From: Adiantum capillus-veneris | Taxonomy: Eukaryota; Streptophyta; Polypodiopsida; Polypodiales; Pteridaceae | NCBI GenBank assembly: GCA_014529385.2 | Contig: CM043971.1 | Location: 84,669,340 to 84,733,339 of the forward strand | Length of the DNA: 64,000 bases | Reading direction: 5' to 3' | Part shown: one piece after another, positions 31,283-42,392 of the stretch | Numbering within the stretch: the first letter of the stretch is position 1 | Layout: each line of letters starts with the position of its first letter | Translations under genes and position numbers: made by a program | Notes under the pieces: generated by a model | Databases searched by the model: none | What the model saw: only the letters and a program-made list of their open reading frames with translations | What the model was told of the DNA's origin: nothing

Positions 31283-32872
31283 TGTAACATTTAATGGCCT
31301 AAAATCTTATGTGTAGCGGAAATTAGCATGAACATAGTGGGCATTTCATTAGAATAGATTCCTAATGAGAATTACAAGAGTGCTTGGGTGGAGAGAGCAA
31401 CAAAAGCATAACACCTAGTTAGATAGCATCGACAATACTTTCAAAAGAGAGAGATATTAAGCTATTGACAACAGTTGAGGACCGGATTTGCATGGAGCCG
31501 GTCCCCCCTCCAAAAGGCTTTGTATTATGGTTTCTCCCATCAAGAGAGACATTGTACAATACAATTCTTTGTGTTCCTTCAAGACTAGCTAGTGCAATGA
31601 AGATGGAAGCTTCATACACCAAGCAAAACACTTAATCAAACACAACTTGAATTATCCCCGTTCTCAGACCCAAGACCTCACACACCTTCGAAGATGGTGA
31701 GAGCTAGCAGGGTGTGAGAGTAGATTGAGAGGAAAAAGAAGTATCTTACGAGAAAGATGTACATCTCCTCACATAATCACTCATATTAGCATAGCTTAGC
31801 TTAGTAATTAGCTTGGTAGAGAAGATGAGCATGCATTGAAGCTTGGCTCTTGGTTGGATTTGCATCCACATGCCAAGAGAGTGTTGATGTAGGCTTCTAT
31901 CTCACAAGCTTGGAGTAGGTGATGAGCTCTCCATTAAATCTTGGGAGGAGATAGAGTATTCTTCCTTCACACATGGTCAAGTGTGAGTGTGTGTGTGTCA
32001 ATGCCAAGCAAAAATCAGCCCCCCCCTCTCTCTTGGGCGAGCCCTAGCTGCTAAATAGGTCTGGCTTTTGCCTCATTGGACCTCCCCAGGTCAAGCCAAT
32101 AGGAATTAAGCAGCATAAGTGATAGCCTTCTGACATGTGTCCCCCTTTCCCCTTTTGTGAGAGCTTTAGGTAATTAAATAATTAAACTAAACTCTCATTG
32201 GACCCCTTTGCCTCCTGGCCAATAGGAATCAGGCAAGCCATGGGGCTCCTGAATGCTCATTGGACCCCTTGGGAGACTGCCCAATAGTCTTCTAGGAGAC
32301 TTAATTCTCATTGGTTTCTTTTATTAAATGTTTTTAAATTAATTAAACTAGATTTACTCTAGCTTAATTCTCATTGGTCCACTTCAAGGGTCTTCCAATA
32401 GGAATTGGGCACACCTTGTGGGTATCTGGCCTAGGGAGCTGACATGTGTCCCTCATTCCCTTTGTGTAAAGGGAGCCTGTGTGTGTGTGTGTGGCTTTCT
32501 CTCTCATCTCCTACCTTTGGGGCTCGCCGCCTCCCATGTAGGGATGTGCAAAGACTTTTAGGGCACACACTAAGCATCCAATTTTCCCTAGGGTTGACCT
32601 TTGGACACAACCTTTGAATTTTGGAACCTTAGCATTTTGGAAGTCTTAATGGGCTAAACCTTAGGGTCTTTTTGGCCCATTGTTTCACATGGCTCTTTTG
32701 CAGATGGCCCCCCCTTTGGATCCCTATTTTCCCTCCTTTGGATCCCTACTGTGGCCGGTCTGCTAGCTTAACCAATATTCTAGCTTTTTCTCCCTTGGCA
32801 CTTCCCCACATTAAATGATCAGTTTAATATGAGAAAATCATTTAGGAGAATTAGATATTGATTATTATGACA
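31283..32872 (-). repeat. 5' LTR of the young chromovirus
   Basis: 1590 bp, nearly identical to 23983-25570. One GT unit longer in the GTGTGTGT run, plus a few substitutions (for example CTCGCCGCC against CTCGCCCCC). Followed by the ACTAC duplication. Confidence 0.95.
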
Positions 32873-32877
32873 ACTAC

Positions 32878-34212
32878 TGTTTCCACCTCCTTTCGCTTTT
32901 GAAACTGGTGCTCCTCGACGACATTTTCTAGCTGCTCATCAATTTCTAGATCAAGCTCAAGGTATTGACGAGACTTTACCGATGGTGCCTTTACAGAGAG
33001 TCATTGTTCCCCCTAGAGGTATGCTTGCTACCTCTCATAAACAAAAAAAAAGCATCAACTCATGATGTTCAAATCCTTTGGGAGCATGCACGACACAAGA
33101 AGCCTGAAGGTCATGCTTGGTCAATTCGAGTAGGTGTTTTTTGGGCACAATCAAACAAATATTGAACCTCTTATTTCTTTATGTCGTCGATGATAAAGGT
33201 CTCAACAATGAGGAAAGCGTTTTCAAAGTGGTAGGTTATCTTGTTGATGTCAGAGAAAATACCTCGCACAATATCTTATATTGTCTTCTAGAAGGGAAAG
33301 AAAAACAAATTGTGAATGATAAAGAGAAGAAATATGCTTTCAAACTTGCTTCATAATTTTAGTTTTTAGTTTTGTTTATGAAGCTTTGTTACAAAAGTAG
33401 AGATAATCTTGTTACTTAACTTTTTGAAAAATTAGATGCAAAATTTGGGGTTTGTAAATATAAGCATGTGTTTTATTTTCATTTTTCATCACAATAGTGA
33501 AATCACAAAGTTTATGTTTATTAATTGGTCAAAAATTGATGTGATTATGGGAATGTAATTTTTTTGACTTGAACATGTGATTGTAAATTCGTCAATTCTC
33601 TATTGTTTTCAAGATCATTCATTGTTAAATGAAGCATGACGTAGAAATTTTAAGATTTTTTATCCATAATGTTTTTTGAAAAAAACTTGCGAGCTTAGAT
33701 GCTCATTTTTTGAGTTTTTTGGGCTATTTTTGGGTTTTTTTGTGGCAATCAAAACTACACCTCATGCCCTGTTGTAATTTTTGATGACCGAGTGTTTTTG
33801 TTGTCTTTTTAATTCCATCAACAAATAATCCCTTGAGTACTTTATTAATGTTTCCAATTCTAATAAGTACTCCAATAATGCGCGTAACCCAAAGGCACTT
33901 TTTTCCCACTGGGTTTTTTCCCTTTGGTCATCCAGATATTAGATCCTAATTTAGAACCTCATCATTCTACTTCCCTTGTACATACGTTTTATAAATAAAC
34001 AGTAGCCTCATCATTATGCTATCACAACAGACAAATGCAACATCATCTCTCACATCAGACCTATTCGAACCAATGAAGATGCTGCAGCAAATTGAACCTC
34101 ATCAACAATTCAATGAGAAATGAAGACAATCAGACCATCAACAACCAATCAAAACCTTCCACGGTCTCCACGGACACTTCTCAACAGTGCCCGAGGACGG
34201 ACACTAAAATCC
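32878..34212 (+). other. 3' part of the long element downstream of the nested insertion
   Basis: Short frames only: 32880-33065 (PPFAFETGAPRRHFLAAHQF) and 33117-33356 (YVVDDKGLNNEESVFKVVGY). The second is hydrophilic, ends before an AT-rich stretch, and is unassigned. 33960-34200 has His/Gln codons (CATCAACAA). No RT, RNase H or integrase motif found. Confidence 0.4.
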
Positions 34213-34223
34213 AAAGGGGGGAA
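34213..34223 (+). other. polypurine tract of the long element
   Basis: AAAGGGGGGAA directly before TGTTAAC at 34224. Confidence 0.8.
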
Positions 34224-34850
34224 TGTTAACTAAGCCAATGTCAGTTCGCAGAAGCTGTTAAAGACCGAAGACGTACGAATGCACATCAAAGATCAACATG
34301 AAGAAGTAGTAAAGGTTGGAGTTACACATTTTCCCAAAATGGTCATCTATTGTAATTTCTTGATTTATTTCAAAGCCATTGTAATATTTTAATGTGTTAC
34401 GGGCTCAATGGGAGTTCCAAGCTGTAAAGAACAAGTCAGTTAGTGTGCCTAGGTAGCAGATTCAGTAAGTGGTGGATCCCTAAAGGCCTTGGGCGCCCGA
34501 ACATTACATTTTCTTACCCTAGTTACATAAGGCAGTGTGTAAAGGAAATTAGGGCTCTCAAGCTCATTTGTTGAGAGCACTGGTGAGAGCTCTTGAGGTG
34601 TGTGGCTATGGAGTCCTTGAGCTTCTCCTTGCTCATGAGACTTGATTAACACTAATCAATGATTCATTCTCTTTCACTATGCCTCTCTCATGCTTCTTAT
34701 GATTGCCTATGATGCTGAAATTAACTAGATCTTAACTAATTAGTGGTTAATCCCTCTCTAATCTTGTGTGATTGCCCTCTTTTGCTTGTGTGTGTATGTA
34801 GGTTTGATTGTAGTGTGGTGATCGATAGATCTATGTGTGTGTGCATTCGC
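34224..34850 (+). repeat. 3' LTR of the long element, truncated
   Basis: Homologous to the first two thirds of 12722-13645 (about 627 of 924 bp). Homology stops in GTGTGTGTGCATTCGC. The next base begins an inverted copy of the family's leader, so the 3' third and any target duplication are lost. Confidence 0.8.
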
Positions 34851-35549
34851 AAATTGAACACATAAATGTTTAATTGACAATGATCATATCACAAATCAAC
34901 TATCACATTTTCCAAATCACTAAGCACACATTAATTTTTTGGGGCACACAACTAAATTAGTGCACACACACCTAAAATTAGGCATACATACACTCAATTA
35001 GAGTGCACACACACTTAGTTTTAATGCACACAATTACAATTGACCATTCAAGCATGCTATTAGCAAATCAACAATGCAAATTACCACATGAAACCATCAA
35101 ATTATGCACATTCGATTCTAGAACAAATGAGGCATTATGATGGCATGCAAAGGCACAAATCAAAAGCTCAAAATCACCAAATTGACAATGGCTATGCATA
35201 CCACACAAATCTTGAATCCAATGGCACCATCCAATTGCCGATTGCTCGATGTGTAGGCCAATTTCATCAAATATCCAAGCCCTAATCTTGCATTCTAAAA
35301 TCAACAAATGGTTAAGTGATTAGCACAAATCAACATTGTTGGAAGGAAATTCAAGCCTCTAATTAGGCAAATATCAAAACATAAGCACAAAATGTTGGTC
35401 CACAATTAGCAAGATTTGGTATCAATTAGGGGAAATTGAACACATTTCCATATGCACACACATCCAAAATCCACAAAACATCAAACATACAAGGGTGAAT
35501 AATAGTAAAAACCTATTCAATTATGCCATAATTACACTAGTGTAGGCTA
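34851..35549 (-). other. inverted leader of a second long-element copy
   Basis: The minus-strand counterpart of about 13670-14390. For example ACACACACCTAAAATTAGGC and CACACACTTAGTTTTA are the complements of words around 14220-14290. It joins the truncated plus LTR head-to-head. Confidence 0.7.
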
Positions 35550-35573
35550 TCGATCCCCACCAACAACACCAAA
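35550..35573 (-). other. primer-binding site of the inverted copy
   Basis: The minus strand reads TTTGGTGTTGTTGGTGGGGA, a mutated form of TTTGACACCGTTGCCGGGGA, right after the LTR end. Confidence 0.65.
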
Positions 35574-36744
35574 TGTTGGGGGTACCATCATAGCATATCT
35601 CTAGTGACCAACAGTAAATGTCAATCTGGAGTGATGAGCTACCCGGCTAGGGCATGGAAACACTGACACCATTAATGATCTAATCATGGCAACACGAACG
35701 GTGCCTCTTTGAGGTGAGATTCTTGGCCTATGGAGGAGCTAAGCCACAAAGATTGGAAATCTCCACATCCACTTCTCTTCACCTCAAATCAACCCAATGA
35801 CACACACTATCGATTGCAAAGACACACACATCATGCAACATATTAAACACAAGTGCACACACATAGATCTATTGAGTATCCACACTCCAATCAAACCCAC
35901 GTACACACACAACGAATAGAGGGCAATAAAACAAGATTAGAACAAGATTAACCACTAATTATTTATGGTCTAGCTAATTAAAGCATCATAGGCAATCACA
36001 AGAGAGGATAAAGAGGCATAATGAAAGAGAATTAAGCATTGAGTAGTGTTAATCAAGTCACACAATCAAGGAGAAGCTCAAGGACATCATAGCCACACAT
36101 CTCATGAGCTCTCACTAGAGTGGTCTCAACAAATGAGGCTGAGAACCCTAATTCCATTTATACACTGCCTTATTACATACCTAGGGTAAAATTGTGCATT
36201 GTCCGGGCGTCCAAGGCCTTTAGGGCTCCATAACTTATTGTATCTACCACCTAGCACACTAACTGATGTATTATTTAGAGCTTGGAACTCTCATTGAGCC
36301 CCTAACACACAAGCAAGGGGAAGCTCAAGGACATCATAGCCACACATCTCTTGAGCTCTCACTAAGAGTGGTCTCAACAAATGAGGCTGAGAACCCTAAT
36401 TCCATTTATACACTGCCTTATTACATACCTAGGGTAAAATTGCGCATTGTCCGGGCGTCCAAGGCCTTTAGGGCTCCATAACTTTTTGTATCTACCACCT
36501 AGCACACTAACTGATGTATTATTTAGAGCTTGGAACTCTCATTGAGCCCCTAACACAATACAATTATTACAATGTCTTGAAATCAATCGGGAATTTACAA
36601 CACACGACTCATACACGACCATTATGGGAAAATGTGAAAATGTGTAACTCTAATCTTTGATGTTTCTTGGTATATGGTTTGATGTACATTAGTAAGGCTT
36701 GGGCCTTTAACAGCTACTATTAACTAACACCGGCTTAGTTAACA
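35574..36744 (-). repeat. 5' LTR of the inverted long-element copy
   Basis: 1171 bp from TGTTGGGGG to the complement of TGTTAACTAAG (36731-36744). It is longer than the 924-bp plus copy mainly because of a 247-bp internal tandem duplication. CTACCCGGCTAGGGCATGG is the complement of the conserved block in the other LTRs. Confidence 0.75.
36070..36556. repeat. 247-bp tandem duplication inside the LTR
   Basis: AAGCTCAAGGACATCATAGC at 36074 and again at 36321. The two units are almost identical through CTCATTGAGCCCCTAACAC, so the duplication is recent relative to the LTR. Confidence 0.85.
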
Positions 36745-37230
36745 AGGTGGATGTAGAATAAAAGATGGTCCTAGCCTTATCGCTATGGACATCTTGTACA
36801 TCCGTGTTGCATGCACTCTTAGATTTCGATCTCTCTGCACACCTTACATTAGTCCAATGGTGTAGCTTCTCTAGATCCACATCTACTAGTGCACCAATGC
36901 CCAATTCTAGACATTGTGTCATATTTTCCACAACAATGTCTATAATCCTACAAATAGCCTTTGCATTATAAGCTACAAAGTGTGATAAAACTGTTGCAAG
37001 TATGTTGTCAAAAAAATGCTCTTTTCATTCTTGCTCTCCAATGTGGAGGTGATCCCATCCATGGCTAGGGAGGAGCAGACATATGTGGCCATGAGAGTCA
37101 TGATCTTGATTTCCATAGAATCCATCTATGCTACAATGAGAACATGTTTCATGATTTTTGAGGACAACATAACTCAAAAAATTTTAAAAATGGACTTTAA
37201 TAACTATAAATTATAACTTGAACTTAAAAT
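36745..37230. other. no gene seen
   Basis: Unassigned sequence to the right of the inverted LTR. Short frames only, with no family match that I can support. Confidence 0.35.
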
Positions 37231-37269
37231 CTATTTGTAAAAGCTAACAAACAATGCATCAGTCAACAG

Positions 37270-37960
37270 AGCAAATGATACTTCAATGGCTAGTAGTAGG
37301 ACTAATGTTGAAAGCAAACAATGAACTAGCATAAAAATGAGAGCATCACTCAATGAAGCTAATGACACTTCCATCCCCAACAATAGAACTAATGCCAAGA
37401 GCAAACATTGAACTAGCCTAAAAATCAAGGCATCAATCAATGAAGCTAATGACACTTCCAACCTAGCAATGGGACTGATGTCAAGAGCAAACATTGGACA
37501 AGCCTAAAAAGCAAGGAATCATTCAATAAAACTAACGACAACTCCAGCCCAATAGTAGCGTTGATGTCGATATCAACATTGAACTAGCCTAAAAAGCACG
37601 TATACATATGTCACAAAAGAGACATATAAATCAGTCTATTAGCTTGTACAAAAACACTCCTAGCCTAGCAATAGGATTGATGTCGGCAACAAGACTAATA
37701 GAACTTCTCATAAGTCAAACATAGCCACCATGTTCAACAGCGACACTTCTAGGATTGAGCACATTGTAAAACAAAGTAGCTTCATAAATCTGCATGATGA
37801 CACTAAGATTGATGCTAAGACAAACTAAAGGACTACTTTTAAATTAAGAGTTTGTCTATCATTTCACACGGACACTTTTGACTTAGCAATAGGACTGATC
37901 CGACATGAAACGCAACATTGGTACGCTTTAAAATCAAGCATTTGAAAAAAGTAAAATTTT
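37270..37960. repeat. degenerate tandem array, period about 87 bp
   Basis: At least three good and four to five decayed units, each with the order AATGACACTTCC, AGCAATGGGACTGATG, AGCAAACATTGAACTAGCC and ATCAATGAAGCT. Sequence decay increases to the right. A minus-strand frame through it shows the same 29-31 residue periodicity (EVSLASLSDALIF) and is a by-product. Confidence 0.7.
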
Positions 37961-38354
37961 CAATTTATATCAAATAAATTGCACGAGACTAGGGGAAGAA
38001 TCATACCATAAATTTATGTCTAGCTTGGTAGGGCTTGGGTACTTGAGATTTGTGAAAATTACGGTCCCCTAGGGGCCCTTTTTATAATAATCAAAGGGTC
38101 CACCATGCCATGAATTGGGCCCATCGCACTGGGCCCATCACACACGCTATAGCCGGGTTGTTGATGTTGCTCAAAGGGGCCTGGCAGGCTATGGCTCTGT
38201 ACCAAAGGGCAAAAGTGATTGGACCCTTTGGTAGCATTCATGTCACATTGTCATGTTTTGTGAATGTGAAGAGTTGTGAAGTGAGAATTTTTCTAATTAA
38301 CAATGTGATCACAAGAAAAAGCACATAATTATGTGAATATGAAATCCCTGTGAG
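37961..38354. other. no gene seen
   Basis: Contains GGGCCC-rich words at 38060-38150 (GGGCCCATCGCACTGGGCCC is an inverted pair). Otherwise nothing recognisable. Confidence 0.35.
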
Positions 38355-39582
38355 TCTTTATTCTTGGCTTTTTTTGCCTTCAGCTTAGGACATTGCTTTA
38401 TCAAGCGATCATTAGCCTTGCTCTATAATGGCAACCCATCTTCTTCTTGCCTTTTTCACCAGAATTCCCATACGAGTTACTACCAATAGAAGCACTAGAC
38501 ACAGGGGATCTTCTACTCATAGAAGAACCACGAGAACTGGTCGCATTGCTATTACCACCTCCTCTTTAAGAAGCAACAAAAGCCTATTCAATTGCGTGCT
38601 ATTTAGGCCTATTCTTTCTTGAAAGTGACTCCTATAATAGAAATGTACATAGTGCATCAAACTTGACACGTTGAGGGTTTCCTTGGGTCATAAGTCTCCA
38701 AGTACTAACAAAAGTCTGGTAAAGTCTAGCAATGGATCGAGAATAGTCTACACAAGTAAACTATCACAAATAACTTCACATGTAGAAATGTGTTGCTAAT
38801 TAATATCCTTAATACTAGCATGAAAAGTGTATATGTCATCTTTCTCTTGCATAATCTTCAACTCCATGTATTTACACCGCAAAGCAGTTTTAGCCTCATT
38901 TTGTGACTTGCATAAAGACCAATATCCCAAGCCTGTTTTGTTGATTTGTTGAGAAAATGTAAGGAGTAATAGTGTGCTTCACAAATAATGCAATGAATGC
39001 ATGAGCTTGTGAATCTCTAACATTCAAATGAGATTGCTCAAATGTAGGCAAAACGGATCTAGCAAAAACATGCTTGCTAGAACCTACAACATCCTCAACA
39101 GAGCCTGTATCCATAGAAGGTAGACGTACATCAATGCCCGACACAACATTCTAGATGCCCTTTGACACAAGAACGTGCGCCAACATGTAATCCCACATTG
39201 GTAGTTATCCTCATCAAAAAACATTTTGAAAACATTCTGTGTTGTTGTCAATCATGGTGAGTGATTGTACCCGATATGAAAACTACCTTAAAAGAGGAAA
39301 AACAAAATAGGACTAACACGTGTTTCAAGAGACCTATTCCACAAAGAATGGCACTAACAAAAATTCTTCACAAAAGGAGGAAATTGCTTGCGTAGTACCG
39401 CTTGTAGTGGAAACAGAGACCAAAATGAGCCCGAATTTGAGCACATCAAGAGTTCCATGAGCTTTCTTGAAGTATTACTTGCCATGCTAACACTCACCAA
39501 AGCACACCCAATTTGGAGAAATTGAGTAGGGGGTGCTAACTATGCTGGCAACTATGCCTAGGAGGATGCAACCTGCTCCATG
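38355..39582 (-). pseudogene. Ty1/copia gag and leader relic
   Basis: Aligns on the minus strand with 9130-10430 of the copia element: a Lys-rich linker with a degraded zinc knuckle, gag fragments (38896-39144) and the leader (GTAGTGGAAACAGAGACCAAAATGAGCCCGAA-like text at 39400-39430). It ends near 39582 in GCAACCTGCTCC, just before where the PBS and LTR should be. Many stops and indels make it the oldest of the three copies. Confidence 0.7.
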
Positions 39583-40100
39583 GCAAGCTTTCTTGGTTTG
39601 ATTAATATAAATGTCTCACATAATTTAAAAAATGTATTTTTTTAAAAAGATTATCTAAATAATGACTTAAAAAATTTTGGACTTTATTTGGATACTAATC
39701 GATAACCAAAAACCAGAACACAATAAGGCAAATGTTGCATAAGTAATGGTGGATGAACCAAAAAAAAAAAAAATCAAAACCTCACCTCATATATTGGGTA
39801 TTGTGAATTTTAGGCACTTTGCGCATCTCTCAACTAAAAGGAAAGACTAAATGAAAAATTCATTCACAATCACTAGCATCTCTTTACCTTATTATCTTCA
39901 TTGTTTAATACCATTTTTGAGAATGTTGTAAAGAGATCTATGCCACTTGGCAGGATCTCATTGGAGGAATATAATTAAAAACAAAGATGACAAAGAAAGA
40001 TCTGCTTTCCTTAAAGCAAAAGCAATGATTGTGAGCTAATTTTGGAAAAGTGAGGTGAAGTCAATTGATTGTGGAACACACCAAATACTATATATAGCCA

Positions 40101-40103
<3 letters not shown>
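39583..40103. other. AT-rich spacer, no gene
   Basis: No ORF or repeat with a name. An A13 run lies near 39760. Confidence 0.35.

Positions 40104-40160
<57 letters not shown>
40104..40160. repeat. (GA)n microsatellite
   Basis: About 25 GA units with a few interruptions at the right end. Glu-Arg or Ser-Leu frames through it are artefacts. Confidence 0.95.
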
Positions 40161-40720
40161 CAGAGAAACGACTTCTTTATCATACACAGCCAGCAATAGC
40201 TTGTTGCATTCCCTTACAATCAAGACCCTACTTTGTTTGTGTGACGTGCTTGGGTGCTACCCCCCCACCATCCCTCTCTTGTTTCTTGTAGGCTATGGCT
40301 ACTGACGACTACTCTAATTTTGTTGGCCAATAAACCACCCCCAATACATTCGTCAACAGTGCCCATCCTAGTCGCATCAAAACAGATGATGCCAGTGACA
40401 ACAAAGACCTTGCTCGCAATATTGCCAAGCAAAAAATTGGAGACCTAAATGCGTATGAGAGAGCATTGAATTCATATGATCGCGCCTGAAAAGATGACGA
40501 TAGGGCAAGGCGCATGGCAGGACTGACTAGGATCTCTTCTTGTATTTTCAAAGCAAGGCAAAGAAGCGGAAGAGAAGGATTTGTAACATGCTTCAATCTG
40601 CCATAAATTGATCAACTCAAGAATGGTTATGTCTCGTTGTTTTTACTTTTAGAGTTACCAAGATTTAAGGTATGATGTGGACTACTCCTAATGTAGTAGT
40701 AAAGATAATCATTTGTTAGG
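40161..40720. other. unassigned sequence upstream of the PPR fragment
   Basis: Short frames only. It could be the decayed upstream part of the PPR pseudogene, but no PPR repeat is legible. Confidence 0.3.
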
Positions 40721-40939
40721 GTAACATTGGTCGATATCTATGCCAAATGTGGTGCTCTTGTGTGGGATGTCATCTTTTGGATCGCACTGATTGCAAGATA
40801 TTTCCAACAGGGGTGGGGCCAGGAAGCTCTGGTTTGTTTTCAACAAATGCAAACCGAGGGCCTTTCTCTAGACGCTATCACCTATGTGTCCACCTTGAAG
40901 GCATTTGGCTCTATGCAAGATGTTGTTATAAACAGAAAT
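40721..40939 (+). pseudogene. PLS-type pentatricopeptide repeat protein, left fragment
   Basis: Reads LVDIYAKCGALVWDVIFWIA, LIARYFQQGWGQEALVCF, QQMQTEGLSLDAITYVSTLK. 'D-x-YAKCG' and 'GxxxEALxxFxxMQxEGxxPDxxTY' are plant PLS-class PPR signatures (organelle RNA processing and editing). The usual SWN and PD are FWI and LD, so it is decayed. It is interrupted at 40940 by an LTR element and resumes at 52033. Confidence 0.75.
40935..40939. other. target-site duplication GAAAT (left)
   Basis: GAAAT precedes the LTR TG; the matching copy is at 52033-52037. Confidence 0.85.
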
Positions 40940-41914
40940 TGTAATGGAAATGGCCTATGAACTTTGAGAGTAGCAAAATTAGGAAATTAGGTGAAGTGTT
41001 TTTTAGAGATTACTTTGTGAGCATAGCGGGTGAACTTAATTAATGGTAGCAACATAAAGATGGTACTTAGTTAACTTGGCATGAACAATACTTTTGCAAG
41101 AGAGAGAGTTTAGAGAACATGACAATAGTTGAGGACCGGATTCATATGCAGCCGATCCCCCTCCAATAGGCATTTGTATTATAGTTTCTCCCATCAAGAG
41201 AGACTTGGTACAATACAATCTTTGTGTTCCTTGTGACCTACTTGATGCAATGAAGATGGAAAGCTTCATGCATCACAAGCATAACATAAACTTGTAGAAA
41301 GCATTAACTATCCCAAGCCTCAGTCCCAAGGCCTCAAACACCTTCGAAGGTGGAGAGAGCTAGTGGGGATGAGGGTAGGGAAGAGGAAGAAGAAACAATC
41401 TATAGGAGAAAGAAATAGTTCCTCACTTATCATTACTCTTGCTAGCATACATAATAGCATAGTAATGGAGATGGAGAAGATGGCAAGCTTAAGCATTGAA
41501 GCATGGCTCTTGGATGGATTTGCATTCCATAGCCAAGAGTGTTGATGTAGGCTCTTACTTCTCACAAGCTTGGAGAAGGAGGTGGTGTTTCTCAACTTTT
41601 ACCAAGTGAGAATGCCCTTGCAAATGAGTGTGTGTGTGGAGTATATCCCCCTAGCACCCCCCTTCCTTGCTTTGGGAGAAATTTCTACATGCTGCAAGCT
41701 CATTGAAGAGCTTGAAAATATCTAGATATTTGTTGGATGGAAGTAGAAGCTCATTGGACCCCTCTTTAGCCCAACCAATAGCATTCAAGCACACCATGTG
41801 GTTAAGCTTAGTGAGAGTCTGACATGTGTCCCATGTGCCCTTTTAGAAAAGGGGTGCCCCTTGGGTGAGTGGAAGGTTAGGTCAAAGATTCCCCTAACTT
41901 TGGGACTTTTATGC

Positions 41915-42178
41915 ATAGGAAGCTTCTCAAGCAACTTCCTCATTAAGTGTGTAGGGTCTCTTTTTGACTCAAGCATCTTACCCCCCATGCATAGGAAGCT
42001 TCTCAAGCAACTTCATCAATAAGTGTGTAGGGTCTCTTTTTTACTCAAGCATCTTACCCCCCATGCATAGGAAGCTTCTCAAGCAACTTCCTCATTAAGT
42101 GTGTCGGGTCTCTTTTTTATTCAAGCATCTTACCTCCCATGCATAGGAAGCTTCTCAAGCAACTTCCTCATTAAGTAT
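41915..42178. repeat. 76-bp tandem repeat inside the LTR
   Basis: Units start at 41915, 41991, 42067 and 42143, exactly 76 bp apart, each beginning ATAGGAAGCTTCTCAAGCAA. The last unit is cut off after CATTAAGTATGAC. Confidence 0.9.
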
Positions 42179-42225
42179 GACAAGTACTTCAAGTACCTTC
42201 ATCATCAAGCATGACAAGCACCGTA

Positions 42226-42392
42226 GGAGGAGTTCCCACCTCAAGCTCATCCCTAGCTTTCCTAAGGTCAAAGGCAAGTTTAGGTTAGGTTCCCACCTCA
42301 AGCACAGCCCTAGCTTGCTTAAGGTCAAAGACAAGTTTAGGTCAGGTTCCCACATCAAGCTCAAACCCTAGCTTGCTTAAGGTCAAAGGACT
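42226..42392. repeat. 57-bp tandem repeat inside the LTR
   Basis: Three units of TTCCCACCTCAAGC ... CCTAGCTTGCTTAAGGTCAA about 57-60 bp apart. A second block of the same repeat is at 47690-47870 in the LTR piece near the PBS. Confidence 0.8.

Larger units (their letters stand above)
23983..32872 (-). mobile_element. young Ty3/gypsy chromovirus, near-intact, nested
   Basis: 8,890 bp, minus-oriented, with LTRs of 1588 bp (23983-25570) and 1590 bp (31283-32872). By eye they differ at about five bases plus one GT indel, roughly 0.3%. Perfect ACTAC duplications, a PBS for initiator Met tRNA (31270-31282), a polypurine tract (25571-25584) and a single gag-pol frame of about 1,645 codons interrupted by one TAA. 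The C-terminal chromodomain-like segment and H2C2/DDE integrase place it among chromoviruses; Tekay-like is my guess. It is the best-preserved and probably the youngest insertion here. Confidence 0.95.
12722..34850 (+). mobile_element. long gag-protease LTR element (Athila/Tat-like PBS), no RT seen, with nested chromovirus
   Basis: A 5' LTR (12722-13645) is followed at once by TTTGACACCGTTGCCGGGGA. This resembles the TGGCGCCGTTGCCGGGG PBS class of Athila/Tat-type gypsy elements. Then come a leader of about 3 kb, gag-like blocks with a zinc knuckle and two protease-like pieces, a long 3' region, a polypurine tract (34213-34223) and a truncated 3' LTR (34224-34850). Subtracting the nested element (23983-32872 and its duplication), the host element is about 13.2 kb. 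I find no reverse transcriptase or integrase, so it looks like a TR-GAG/LARD-type non-autonomous element. Decay could hide an RT. Confidence 0.65.

Noticed and set aside
37231-37494. Minus frame with 29-31 residue hydrophobic repeats (leucine-rich look)
   Set aside because: The periodicity is that of the underlying 87-bp DNA repeat, and the frame closes as the repeat decays.
40055-40305. Frames encoding poly(Glu-Arg) or poly(Ser-Leu)
   Set aside because: They are translations of the (GA)n microsatellite.
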